Below, piece by piece: positions 35,193 to 45,006 of a stretch of 64,000 bases of DNA. Source of the stretch: Filosporella fistucella (lineage: Eukaryota > Ascomycota > Leotiomycetes > Helotiales); NCBI GenBank assembly GCA_030077755.1, contig JAQJZZ010000008.1, positions 2,604,001-2,668,000 of the forward strand, in the 5' to 3' direction. Numbering within the stretch: the first letter of the stretch is position 1; every line of letters starts with the position of its first letter. The position numbers were made by a program, and so were the translations under genes. The notes beneath the pieces are model-generated. The model did no database searches and had not been told where the DNA came from. It was given only the letters and a program-made list of their open reading frames with translations.

Positions 35193-36416
35193 ATGGCTTC
35201 GAGAATGCTTAGATTGGCTATTCGCAACAATGCTAGACGTTCCTTGGTACAAGAGAAGTGCTGTGTTTCTTCTTCTCGTCGACCAAATCAAGGCCGAGGC
35301 CTCATTGCTATCACGACTATTCAAGCAGGCGATGATATCTTCGAAGAGCAACCAATCTTGGAGATTAATTGGGATTTCATGCATAACACTCCTACTGTTC
35401 AACGAGAAAAGGACATCGCTGAGATAGTGGAAGGTGACGTTAAGATTCATAAGGCTTTGATGGTACTTGGTAACGATCATCCACAATGGTCAGGACCACC
35501 TGCAGCTCCAGGAAGACACCAACCGGTCGAAACTCCTATCACTGGCAGAATCCTTACCAATGCCATACCACTAGCCGCCGATGATGGCGAAGAAAAGGCT
35601 GATTTACTTGGAGTTTTTTCTATCATGTCTCACGTCAACCATTCCTGCGAGCCGAACGCAAGCCAACATTGGGTTGAGGATCGCGGATTAGTCTTGATGG
35701 CGCTTCGGAAGATTAAGCCACAAGAGCAAATCACCATCTCCTACAACATCAACAGTCTCCCAGACGTGGCGTTCTTGGGATCTGTTTACGGCTTCATTTG
35801 CACATGTACTCGCTGCACCCGAGGCTCTACCAATTCCTCATCACCTACTCCCAGCCCCGTTCCTTCCGCTGCAGGACCTGTCATTCAAGGCAAGAACGAT
35901 GACGAATTCGACGAGAACGCTTCGATCACAGGTGAATATAAGTCGGATTGGGAGTACGAATACGACGACACTCAATACTATAAGTACAAGAACAAGGTAC
36001 TCCAGACGGGCGACGAGACTCCCTCCCCTGGTTCGGAGTATGGAGGTCTTCACCAAGGTGTGGAGAAGATGGGAAGAACCAAGGGGAGGGAGATCTCCCA
36101 GTCGCCTGGGTCTGCTGGTAGACGAGTCAGGTCTACCTCTGACGTCGGTGCTTTGGGAGCTGGGGAGAGAGGCTCTGGTGGCATGGGACATGTGGTGACC
36201 AGGGTTTGCACCAGGGGTCGTGGAACTTCGGGTTCGGGTTTTGGGGGCTCTAGTACTATGGGCCATAGTACTAGAGGCGGAAGTACTAGGGGATCTGGTG
36301 CTTCTGGAGGTATGGAAGATGTACCAAGAGGATCATCCTCGACATCTGGGGCTCGCAGACCGGCTACTCGTAAGCCAGTCATGTGGTCCTCAGATGTCGA
36401 GGATGAATTTTTTTGA
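35193..36416 (+). CDS. SET-domain protein, 407 aa
   Basis: Single exon starting MASRMLRLAIRNNARRSLVQ. The SET domain is split into the usual blocks: GRGLIAITTIQAGDDIFEE (N-SET), SIMSHVNHSCEPNASQHW (the NHSC-PNA cofactor and pseudoknot core), and QEQITISYNI with the catalytic-type Tyr. It is followed by a post-SET Cys cluster CTCTRC. No MYND finger is seen, so this is a short SMYD-like or SET5/6-like fungal member; a lysine methyltransferase role is family knowledge and the target is unknown. The C-terminal 190 residues are unlike the domain: acidic (DEFDENAS, YEYDDTQYY), then Gly/Ser/Thr/Arg low complexity. The region directly upstream of the ATG is tandem repeat, so an upstream exon cannot be excluded. 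Confidence 0.82.
   Translation: MASRMLRLAIRNNARRSLVQEKCCVSSSRRPNQGRGLIAITTIQAGDDIFEEQPILEINWDFMHNTPTVQREKDIAEIVEGDVKIHKALMVLGNDHPQWSGPPAAPGRHQPVETPITGRILTNAIPLAADDGEEKADLLGVFSIMSHVNHSCEPNASQHWVEDRGLVLMALRKIKPQEQITISYNINSLPDVAFLGSVYGFICTCTRCTRGSTNSSSPTPSPVPSAAGPVIQGKNDDEFDENASITGEYKSDWEYEYDDTQYYKYKNKVLQTGDETPSPGSEYGGLHQGVEKMGRTKGREISQSPGSAGRRVRSTSDVGALGAGERGSGGMGHVVTRVCTRGRGTSGSGFGGSSTMGHSTRGGSTRGSGASGGMEDVPRGSSSTSGARRPATRKPVMWSSDVEDEFF
36335..36404 (+). repeat. 17-bp inverted repeat at the 3' end of the SET gene
   Basis: ATCCTCGACATCTGGGG (36335-36351) is the reverse complement of CCTCAGATGTCGAGGAT (36388-36404) with one mismatch, separated by 36 bases. The repeat lies inside the last codons of the ORF and could fold as an RNA hairpin just before the stop. 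Confidence 0.7.
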
Positions 36417-36638
36417 TTTTTCAGAAGAATTGACCGACCAGCCCTGGGTCTTTTTTGTTTCGTTTTCTTAATTTTCTTGTTTAGTTGAGGTGGGAGAATG
36501 GGAATTCGATTTTCCTCCAAATTATGACAGAACACTCGAGTGATATTTTGCTGCTATGACATCTGGGAACACTTTGCATCGAATGAAGTTGGTATTGTAT
36601 TTTCTACATATGAAAAAAGATGGCAAGCCAAGGCACAC

Positions 36639-37304
36639 TCACCCGATGTCCCCGCATCTAAGAACAATTGACTCACCCGGATATCCCAGATCTTCCATCC
36701 GTTCCCTCCTCTCCCCATTCCCAAATCTGGACCCAAACCTATTGAAAGCACATTCTGTGGCATCCCTTAACATCTGAAGCACCACGGTCCAGTCTCTACC
36801 TTGCGAGATCCTGCTTTCTGCTTCATTGAGGGGTAAACTCCAGGTCAGTTCATACCCTGTAAACAGTTGTCTTTCCTTTTGCTTATACTTGTTTCGATTT
36901 GATCTCCTGATCGGGTTCAAATCAGCTGCAATACTGATAACCTCTCCAGTCTTGACATCTTCGTACCATCCCTTGAAGATGATTCTGTATTTCATCTCAT
37001 CAGTATCTGTAAGGAGACGAGCAGTAGTACTGATCGAGATGATGAGCTCTGCGTGTGTATAGGGATTTGGAAAGTAGAAAATCCCAGTTTTGACTTCTGT
37101 AGTAGTGTGGGGCAGAGGAGTAGGAGAGGTGAAGTATGATCCAGCTGTAGCTATGCCTAGACAGTCAAGATCTGGACTGTGTATGAGGGAGAGGAGTTCG
37201 CAATGAAATTTGCGGGTTAGGGAAGACGTGGTTTTAGCCATGAATGCATAGGGAGCGGGAGGTGGCGAAGCTGAGGACTCTGACCCTCTAGATGGGTGCG
37301 ACAT
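36639..37304 (-). CDS. hypothetical protein, 221 aa
   Basis: Single ATG-initiated frame. The start is MSHPSRGSESSASPPPAPYA; the remainder is globular-looking (FHCELLSLIHSPDLDCLGIA, HAELIISISTTARLLTD, YRIIFKGWYEDVKTGEVISI, DWTVVLQMLRDATECAFNRF). Alternating hydrophobic segments suggest an alpha/beta fold. I do not recognise a family. A GTGAGT directly before the stop (near 36641) could be a donor, so the true C-terminus may be spliced to a short further exon. Codon composition and length support a real gene. Confidence 0.6.
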   Translation of the reverse strand: MSHPSRGSESSASPPPAPYAFMAKTTSSLTRKFHCELLSLIHSPDLDCLGIATAGSYFTSPTPLPHTTTEVKTGIFYFPNPYTHAELIISISTTARLLTDTDEMKYRIIFKGWYEDVKTGEVISIAADLNPIRRSNRNKYKQKERQLFTGYELTWSLPLNEAESRISQGRDWTVVLQMLRDATECAFNRFGSRFGNGERRERMEDLGYPGESIVLRCGDIG

Positions 37305-37949
37305 TTCGGGGGCAATTACTGGTTCCTTAGTGACTCAGAATGATTGTGAAGGTCAGTGAGAGGTGGAAGTAATGAGTGTGAAAGAAAGAAACATCAAGTT
37401 GCCTTCCAAATAGGTTATATAGCAGCAGAAACGAAATTTGCCATCAGCGTTCGCGAGCGCGAATGCTGCTCACGTTTGGGAATTATGTTTTATGAGACAA
37501 AAGATTGCGACATTATACACGGTCAAAGGCATTGTACTGAAGTGAAAAGACGAGAACAATGAAATGTGAGGGGAGGTGCCAAGAACTGAGAATTAATCTA
37601 GAAACAATAGGACAGTATATTGGTTCTTGACAAAGGACTTGGCATCAAAATTCCCTGTAACAAATGATGGGTTGATCTGGGAGAATGTCTTTGTTATTAC
37701 AGCACTCTTGAATTTCGAGCTGACCAGAAAGTATAGGAGGTGTACGGTACCGTTTCAGAGAAGAACGCATGTCCTAAATCACATCGAATATCTTGATTCT
37801 TGACGATGGTAATAGTCAGAGCCATGAACCACACTCGTAGAGACTACTCAATCTCATCGCCCATCCCGGCACCCAGGGTCTGCCAAACAGGTATCGCAGT
37901 ATCGAGTGGTATTGTCCTCTTCGCCCACGCATGTTCAGCCCGTTCCTCT
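37305..37949. other. intergenic region
   Basis: Presumed promoter of the orphan gene and 3' region of the F-box gene, both on the minus strand. No other gene seen. Confidence 0.55.
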
Positions 37950-39002
37950 TCAGCAAATTCTCGATTCAACCGCGACCTGGTCCTCTTCAACCCACTCTAG
38001 AACATTTCGTTCATCCTCAGCCTCCCGTTCCTCTTCAAGCTGTTTACACTGTTCATCATTCATCCCCTCATCGTCTTCACCTTCCTCTTTCTCACCTGAA
38101 GCTGCCATCTCATACTCCCTCTTGCTCCTCTCTCGCCCCTCTAGATACTCCTCCTTCTTCCTTTTCTGCTCCTTCACCTCCTCTTCATCCTCAAATTGGA
38201 TGATATCTTCATCCCAGTTACCAATTTGAAGACCAGAAATAGTAGGCGATGGCGGATAACAGGTTTTAGAGTGCTCGAAGTCGAGCGTAATGGAGTTTCT
38301 TTTTTTTGGCATAACGATCAATGTGCCACCCGGTCCACTCTGCACAGCCTCTCTCTCATCATCTTCTTCCCCCTCCATAGGGAGTGGCCATTCTTCTGGT
38401 AGACTCATTCCATCTTGCCAACCATCCGCATAATCAAGTTTAACTCCGAAATAATGCCATATCAGGCGCACCGTACCTTCATGTTCGCTGTCCAACAATC
38501 CAATCACCAAACTCCACATATTTCCCATCCTAATACCGCCATCTTGCATGGACTCCAATGAAGGCCTGATGATACCCCATCTTGGGCTTGCTCCTATGCA
38601 GTAACAACCTCCTGTACTACGCACCGCCTCGACCTTAACACCGGGCTGAACAGGCATCATCTTCCTCCAGCTAGCTTCCTCCCTCATGAATTTCTCTCTT
38701 CTAACGTCATCAGCCCACCAATCTAAACTCTGTAAGTCTTCAACACTCATGCCCTGATACTTCCTCCTCAAGCTAAAGAAAGGTGGGAATAATGATTTCA
38801 GCAAAGGATTAAAGAATGACGGCGATGATAGAGGGAGAGGCCGAAAGAAGAGAGCCTGTTGAAGGATATTAGAGGCCTGGATTGTGGTTTTAAAGTGTCG
38901 AGAAATCCGTTGTATGAGTAGAAGTTCATTGATGGAGAGGTGAAGCAGAATGGTCTCCAGGAGCTCGGGAATCTGGAAAACAGGATGGAGAGAAGTCGCC
39001 AT
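37950..39002 (-). CDS. F-box domain protein, 350 aa
   Basis: Single exon. The N-terminus carries an F-box: VFQIPELLETILLHLSINEL followed by LLIQRISRHFKTTIQAS, typical of fungal F-box proteins that bring substrates to SCF ubiquitin ligases through Skp1. Next come RKYQGMSVEDLQSLDWWADD and a middle region with Trp, Gly and Cys (GGCYCIGASPRWGIIRPSL, MWSLVIGLLDSEHEGTVRLI). The C-terminal 80 residues are a highly charged Glu/Lys/Arg coiled coil. No WD40, LRR or Kelch repeats are seen, so the substrate is unknown. Family assignment to F-box is firm. Confidence 0.85.
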   Translation of the reverse strand: MATSLHPVFQIPELLETILLHLSINELLLIQRISRHFKTTIQASNILQQALFFRPLPLSSPSFFNPLLKSLFPPFFSLRRKYQGMSVEDLQSLDWWADDVRREKFMREEASWRKMMPVQPGVKVEAVRSTGGCYCIGASPRWGIIRPSLESMQDGGIRMGNMWSLVIGLLDSEHEGTVRLIWHYFGVKLDYADGWQDGMSLPEEWPLPMEGEEDDEREAVQSGPGGTLIVMPKKRNSITLDFEHSKTCYPPSPTISGLQIGNWDEDIIQFEDEEEVKEQKRKKEEYLEGRERSKREYEMAASGEKEEGEDDEGMNDEQCKQLEEEREAEDERNVLEWVEEDQVAVESRIC

Positions 39003-39782
39003 GACTATGTAACGAAAAATTGCTATATCAATTATAAATCGGATCAGCTTGTCTGATTCTGATGTAGAAAGTCAACAAGTGAAATCAGAAGAGATGATAT
39101 AAGATAACAGAGGTCGACGTGAGGCAACAAGCTCGGCTGGAGAAGAGTCATGTGGAGTCAGGGGTTGAAGTGATTTAGCCGAAGGCAGCATCGGCCTGTT
39201 CCTTGATTCAAGGTACATACTAAGGAAGCCATACTTATTGGATAGGCCGAGTTAGAGAGTACTTTCCGAACAGAAGGAATAATTAAAACCAGGTGGCTAC
39301 TTCATAATACAGAAATTACTTAGCTGCAGACGCCTCAAGCTACAAGTTGTGCACACACTGGCGGTGATTTTATTTTGATTTTTGTGCTGGGAAAGCAGGG
39401 ACATTTGAGTTTGGAAGCAGAGGCACACTCGAGACACTCCTCTAGAGCCAAACTTTCCACCAGGAGTTTATTTTTAGGTCGAATGGAGCACAAGTGTTTG
39501 CATTCTATAATTGGCGAGTGGGAAATAGAGTCTTGACAGTGCTTCAACTATGTATGAATTCCAAATTTCTATCACAAACCCAAGCACCTCCAAATCCGAA
39601 GGACTGCTAAATGAAGAATAAACGCCCTTTTAATCCCCTACCTAACCAACTTCCCGCAGATACCTTAGGAGAATGACCATGCGTCGTGAATCATAACGTA
39701 CATCCATTTATCTCACCCCTTCCCTTATTTATCAATTTGTCCTTCGTATACTGGCACATGTTCTCTATCTTCGATAGACATC
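39003..39782. other. intergenic region
   Basis: 780 bp between two minus-strand genes. A 70-codon frame (39335-39547) lacks support. No gene seen. Confidence 0.55.
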
Positions 39783-40964
39783 CTACAGCCCTGCACTCCT
39801 AGCACTTTCGCCAACCATGACTTCCTCCTCCTCTCTCTCAGTTCTGCCCTCACGTCCTCTCACATCTCGACTAGCTGTTGTACTAACACTCTCGCTCCTC
39901 TGTCTGCCACCCGCAGCACTAGCATCGCTTTGTCGTCTTGTTCTCAATGTACGTTCTAATTCTCTGATTCGTCTCTTCAATAACTCGTTTTCGCGTTTCA
40001 CACTCTCCAACTCGTGACGGTGATAGGCTGTTTCTTCGTAGCGACCTGTAGTTTGTACGCTCGTGATGCTGTCACCTCTCATCATTTCTGTTCCACCGCT
40101 TGTGAGAGCAATGGAGCTGGAACTTGGGTCACGGTGTGGGATAGGACGCTGTGAGTAGAAGCTTGGAAAATGATCGCCGTGTTGGTATGATGATTGAGCT
40201 GAGGAGAGAGGAGCAGGAGATGAGGCTCCTGACCGACGAGAGCCAGTCATGGAATTTTGGCGGGAGAGGGAGATGGCTTGGGGAATAGAGTCATGGCGAG
40301 GAACTGAACCACGAGTACGGTCGGCGGTCGTGGAGGGAGCATTGTTCAGGAGGTTTGATATGGCAGTGTTACTGCGTGTGCTTGTAGAAGAGGAGGATCG
40401 ATGGTGACGGCGTGTAGAGGGGGTAGGATGGCTTGGGCCAGATAGGAGGTGATTTGCATTATGGTCTGCAGAATCAGGGAGGCCGGCGGATGTTGAGGAT
40501 GTGTTCGATACGACAGATGCATTTTGTGCTGCTCGAAGCATAGAGAGCTCGCGGGTGAGACGATTGACCTGCATTCCTTAAGTTGATGCTCGCAGGTCCA
40601 AGAGTGAAGTTATACATACCACAGCTTCTTGCTCTTTTTCCAATTGCAGATGCAAATCCGCTGCGGTCAAAGGTCTCGGATGTCTCAAAGGACCAGGTCC
40701 AGTGCCAACCCCCGTGTTATCACCAGGCAAAGGAGCAGTACTTGTCATATTTGGAGAAGCAAGAGGAGGAGAAGTATGATTGACAGCACTCTGGTTCGAA
40801 GGGAGAATATTGAGGGCAGGAGAAGCAGGACCCGAAGGAATAGTATTCAAGGCCTGGGGAGCCATTTGCTGGGAAGTTCGTCTCGAAGTGGTTCTGGACG
40901 TGAGACGCGGGGACGAAGCTAAAGGTCTTGGAGACGGCGGAACAGAATTCAGATCTGGCGCCAT
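39783..40964 (-). CDS. Ser-rich coiled-coil hypothetical protein, 376 aa
   Basis: Exons (minus strand) 40620-40964 and 39783-40568, phase 0, with donor GTATGT and acceptor TGCAG. Splicing joins one helix: LHLQLEKEQEAVVNRLTREL then SMLRAAQ, a good coiled coil, which supports the model. The N-terminus is Pro/Ser/Thr-rich with repeated SPRL/SRTT motifs; the middle is Ser/Thr/Arg/His-rich and disordered; a second leucine-type coil near the end (YHRHELESVKRENELLKRRI) precedes a charged tail. No basic DNA-binding region precedes the coil, so a bZIP call is not supported. Function unknown; a cytoskeletal or scaffold adaptor is only a guess. Confidence 0.78.
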
Positions 40965-41518
40965 GGTTTCGAGAAATATGGAGTGATACTATTCCTGTGG
41001 TGTCAATTGAAGAGGTTGAAACTGCTTCGTGTTCATGAAAGAGAATTGGTGAATGAAGTAGATTGCTTGTTCTTTGTCAGCCTGGTCGAAACGGAGAATG
41101 GGTGCAGCCGTCGGGGCGCCGTAGTTGTGAGACTAAAGATCACCGGTGCAATTTCCCAGCGACAGTCGCGAATCAGCCAATGACTTGCAACCGATGTTCT
41201 GCAGCCTTGCAGCCTCGTCAAAAAGGGGGCAATGCGTATGACGTATGGAGTTTAGTGGGGTTAAAACAGCTTGAATTCAACAGTTTGAGCTTTCTATCTT
41301 TCATCTCACTTCCATCCTCAATAATACCAGAATCTAATACAAAGTAGGTTTACACTCATATTTTCTTAACTGGAATTCATCTCGAGCTTCTCCTGTATCT
41401 TCGCTTATGAAGTCATTCCTGAAAGAATTTGCCCCTCTATCTGCCCCTCCTTCAAATATCATAACATTGTACTTATAAATCTATCAATTCAGAACCCAAA
41501 TCACCCAAAACTATCAGC
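40965..41518. promoter_or_regulatory. divergent promoter region, coiled-coil gene / 69-aa gene
   Basis: 554 bp between divergent start codons. No ORF with support. Confidence 0.45.
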
Positions 41519-41790
41519 ATGTCTGCACCAAACCAAGGCCGTCAATCACCTCCCCCCGAGGAGCAATCTGGTGCTCAACAACAATCTGCTCCATCTGACG
41601 GACAAGGAGTAAACAAGGAAACAAACAATAAGGAAGAGAGCAAGTCTCAACTCGAAGTATGTGTATCCACACGTTTCATTCATATCTGAGAATCACTTTT
41701 TGACATTCTTTCCTTCAGGGCCTTACTTCCAACCCAAAGGGTCCTTTGGATGATCATGTAAAGGAAACTACGAGCAAGACGATGAAGTAA
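41519..41790 (+). CDS. small hydrophilic conserved-looking protein, 69 aa
   Basis: Exons 41519-41656 and 41719-41790, phase 0, with donor GTATGT and acceptor TTCAG. Starts MSAPNQGRQSPPPEEQSGAQ and ends LTSNPKGPLDDHVKETTSKT then MK. Very rich in Gln, Ser, Lys and Glu, with no Cys or Trp: an intrinsically disordered, stress-type composition. The tail block LTSNPKGPL plus acidic/basic ending is one I associate with short ascomycete proteins of unknown role. Too short to be obvious as an unspliced ORF. Confidence 0.75.
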
Positions 41791-42502
41791 GATGGAAGGG
41801 CTCTTGACAATATGTAAAGATTTGAGATGGGCACATTTGGGATCGAGGGAACAAGGGGCATGAAGTCGTTACAACCATAGACATAGGACTTTAGGAATAA
41901 ATACCTTGAGCAAAATAAATACGCTGGTATGGCTGCGTTCGTGACTTGAAGAATAAGACGTGAGACAACCTCGTATACTGATGCTGGACCACCGGTTGCT
42001 TCCCTGAACAGCTTCAATATCTCGATCTTACCAAGGACCTAAGAAAAGAACATGTTTTATTACCGTAATGTAAAACGAGTAAAAAACTACATCATATGCT
42101 AAAACCTGTTATAGGAACTGGTGGAAGTGTAACGCGTTCATAATACATTGATGCTAAAAACTATCGCTGTGAGACTTCCCTGTAATTGAACTTCTTGGCA
42201 TCCCGTCAAGCCCATTACTACCATCTTCCGTTATCGTCATCCATCGTAAAGCATTAAGAGCCAAGGTAAAAGTCAAACTTAAGCATACGATCCCTTTTCC
42301 GACTTTTCCGGCTCCAGAGGAGCGATTTTTGCAGATTCAACAACGCCAGTACTCGCAGAAGCAGCTTCAGGTGCAGAAGGGGTGGTTGCTGAGAAAGGCG
42401 CGAGCCAGGTCAGCTTAAAATACATCTATAATCATAGTTGGCTGAAAAGAAGCCCAAAGAAAAACACTAATGAACTGTCGATAGTCGTATCCTGCTGATC
42501 GA
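41791..42502. other. intergenic region
   Basis: 710 bp between convergent genes. A minus-strand frame at 41754-42017 overlaps the end of the 69-aa gene and has no support. Confidence 0.55.
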
Positions 42503-43658
42503 CTACTTGGAGCAGCCGCTGCAGGCACATTTGCCAGCCTCGCAAGGACAATTCTTGTCATCGCCGCCGCAATTGCAAGTTGTCTTGTCAGAACCGGCGA
42601 CTGGCTTGGTGTCTGCCTTCAGGCAGGACCCACAGGCGCACTTTCCAGGAGCACAAGGGCATTGTTTGGTGTCGCCACCACACTTGCACGTTGTCTTATC
42701 GGTCCCAGCAACCTTTTCAGTGGATGCCTTGGGGCAAGATGCACACGCACACTGCCCTGGTGCACAAGGGCAGTTCTCAGTCTTACCACCACAGTTGCAG
42801 GTTGTCTTATCAGTTCCATCGACTTTCTTGACTTCGGACTTCTCACATCCAGCACAGGCACAAGACCCTGCTGCACATGGACAGTCATTTGAATCTGAAC
42901 CACACTTACAAGTTGTCTTCTCAGTACCTGGAACCTTCTCAACACCCGAATCTTGCTTCTTCAAATCCGCAAGACGACGAGCCTCAGCATGGATATCCTG
43001 GACCTGCTTAGAAGTTTGAGTGTAGAAGTTGACAATTTGCTGTCCGGTTGGGGTTCCAGTTGCCTTTTCGAAGTAGGAGGTCAATCCAGAGAGGAGGCTG
43101 TTTGCTCGTTGTGTGACACCATAGGATTGATCAACGGACTTGGCCTTCTCGGTGGCATGATACTTTTGGTTGAGGTTTGTGATAGTCGAGACAAAGCGGT
43201 TGGAGACGCCATGCTTCTGGTCGAGGTCGATAGCACGTTGGATAGCTTGATCACCAAGAACGTATCCATGAGCAAGGTATTCAGCTACAATTCTGCTGCG
43301 GGGTTTCTCCTCTTGGGTAATCTCGTCGCTGTCCCGCTCGGTATTTTGAGTAAAGTGGCTTCCATCATCATCGTTACTACCAGTTGCGCTGGTAACCTGA
43401 ACGTGCGTGGCTCCAAGTTGTGTATTATCAAGGAGGAGTGCAGTTTTGGCTGCAGTCTCCTTCTCGAAAGTCACGGTCGCAGTTTGAGTGGGCTCGGCGG
43501 TGGTAATATCGAGGGAAGTAATCTTGCCACTGCTGGAATTAGCATAGCTACTGAAAAAAAGGAGTCTTGGAATCTTACCAGAATGAGAAGAAGTCTCTCA
43601 CTTCCTTCTCGCTGGTCTGCGAGCTGATGTTCTTAACGTGGACTGTGTTGGCAGACAT
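42503..43658 (-). CDS. vip1: Vip1-like RRM protein with four metallothionein-like repeats, 368 aa
   Basis: Exons (minus strand) 43579-43658 and 42503-43529. The N-terminal RRM (about 5-75) reads MSANTVHVKNISSQTSEKEV, then FFSFCGKITSLDITTAE and ATVTFEKETAAKTALLL, as in fungal Vip1 proteins, where it has a degenerate RRM fold. The middle is helical (VAEYLAHGYVLGDQAIQRAI, RFVSTITNLNQKY). From about residue 225 to the end there are four tandem repeats of exactly 37 residues, each like TDKTTCKCGG-(4)-CPCAPGKCACGSC, with seven Cys apiece (28 in total) in CxC/CxxC pairs. That is a metallothionein-type pattern, suggesting Cu/Zn/Cd binding. Cys codon positions of the first Cys fall at 42910, 42799, 42688 and 42577, a 111-bp period. 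Such an array on an RRM protein is unusual; I recall single Cys-rich tails in relatives. The intron ends in a CAGCAG tandem acceptor. Confidence 0.85.
42506..42935 (-). repeat. 111-bp in-frame tandem repeat, four copies
   Basis: The coding repeat of the Vip1 C-terminus, 37 codons per unit. Spacing is exact, and the DNA is similar between copies (for example CAAGTTGTCTTATC / CAGGTTGTCTTATC blocks), pointing to tandem duplication rather than convergence. Confidence 0.85.
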
Positions 43659-45006
43659 GATGGTTGATGTTCTGATTGTTTGTGGGTGGCTCTGGATAAT
43701 TTCCTGTGAAGTTTGTATGTTTGATTTGAGTGTAAGGTTGTGAAGAGTGAAGGTTAGCAGAAAGGAGTTTGCTTTTGTAGTTACAAGGTGGTTAAGTTGT
43801 GGAATGATGCAGGTGCGTGTTGTCGGGAGACATACAGGGAAGGTAGTGGAGCGGGGCAGCAGTGGCGCAGCAATGAAACCGATGGATGACGTATCCAGCA
43901 GAGTGGTGCGAACTCAATTGTGGCTTTGCAGATCAGGAACACGACGATCGTGCAGTAGAAATGAGGGATGTCATTCAGATATGATGCATTTCAAATTCAA
44001 GTCGTTATTTTGGCATGTGAGGGGGCGAACATTTCTCTAAGCAGAGTTTGTTGTACTTGATATCAAAACAAGCTTCGGTGACGGAGTACTTAGTGCACCA
44101 ACAGCTTGTAAAGGCCAAGTGGGACTTCTCCATCAGGAAATCCAGAAGCAGATATATTGTCTGCTAGAACTGCTGGGCATCAAAATGATAAAAATCCACC
44201 ACCTAAATTATCCAAGGAATTTTCATAGTGTCCGTTCTATGCTGAAAATAACTGATTTGGGTCAGAAACGAATTCCAGTCTTGTATTGTTCCTCTGGCAG
44301 AGGCAATATTCCAGGTCAGGCGACCTGTGCTTCTCAGGCTAACTAGATACAGCTCAACAAAGAAACATGGTGAAGTCTCTAGACGAAAGTACATCATTCA
44401 TATTATTTGTTTTGCAGCCTAGATCTGCAATGCCACTTGTTCAAAGCCTGAAGATAGGAGTCATATTCAAACTCGCAAGCTCTCCAGGCACCTACGGTGA
44501 GTATACATAAACGTGGTCATGGCCGAGGTCTGGATGGATTCTCTTCCTTAACTCTGCATGTGATCCATGTTGGAGCTTGTGATACTTTTATGATGGCTGC
44601 AGCACTCGATGCCTCCCATCAAGTTTATCATTGAGAGGGAAAATCAGCTGATATCCATATCACCTGATATATGTGTTTGAAGCTTTTATATCTTTATATG
44701 GAAACATAATTTATCATGCTTTAGTGCGAACGCTGACTCTCAAATTTATGCGTCCGAGGTAGTTAAATAATATCATGTAACCTCACGGGCACGAGGGCAA
44801 CGAAATTTGTGTTACAGTCAAACATGTCTGCATTCCTACATCTGTGTTTTGTACGCCAACGAATCATTTCATACAGGAATAGATCGAAGACAGAATCAAT
44901 TTTTGGCTATATATGTGCGGAGTTGAGTTATCAAATATCTTCGATATGGCACTCTATTCAGTTCATTTCTCTATTCCAGATGACTGATAACGCCTTCCTC
45001 AACCCT
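43659..45006. other. intergenic region
   Basis: 1.35 kb holding the Vip1 promoter and the 3' end of the eqolisin gene. No gene seen. Confidence 0.55.

Noticed and set aside
42507..43627. Long open frames on the + strand opposite vip1 (170 and 224 codons)
   Set aside because: Shadow frames created by the repeated Cys-rich coding strand; no motif, no start context, and the minus strand has a full RRM protein.
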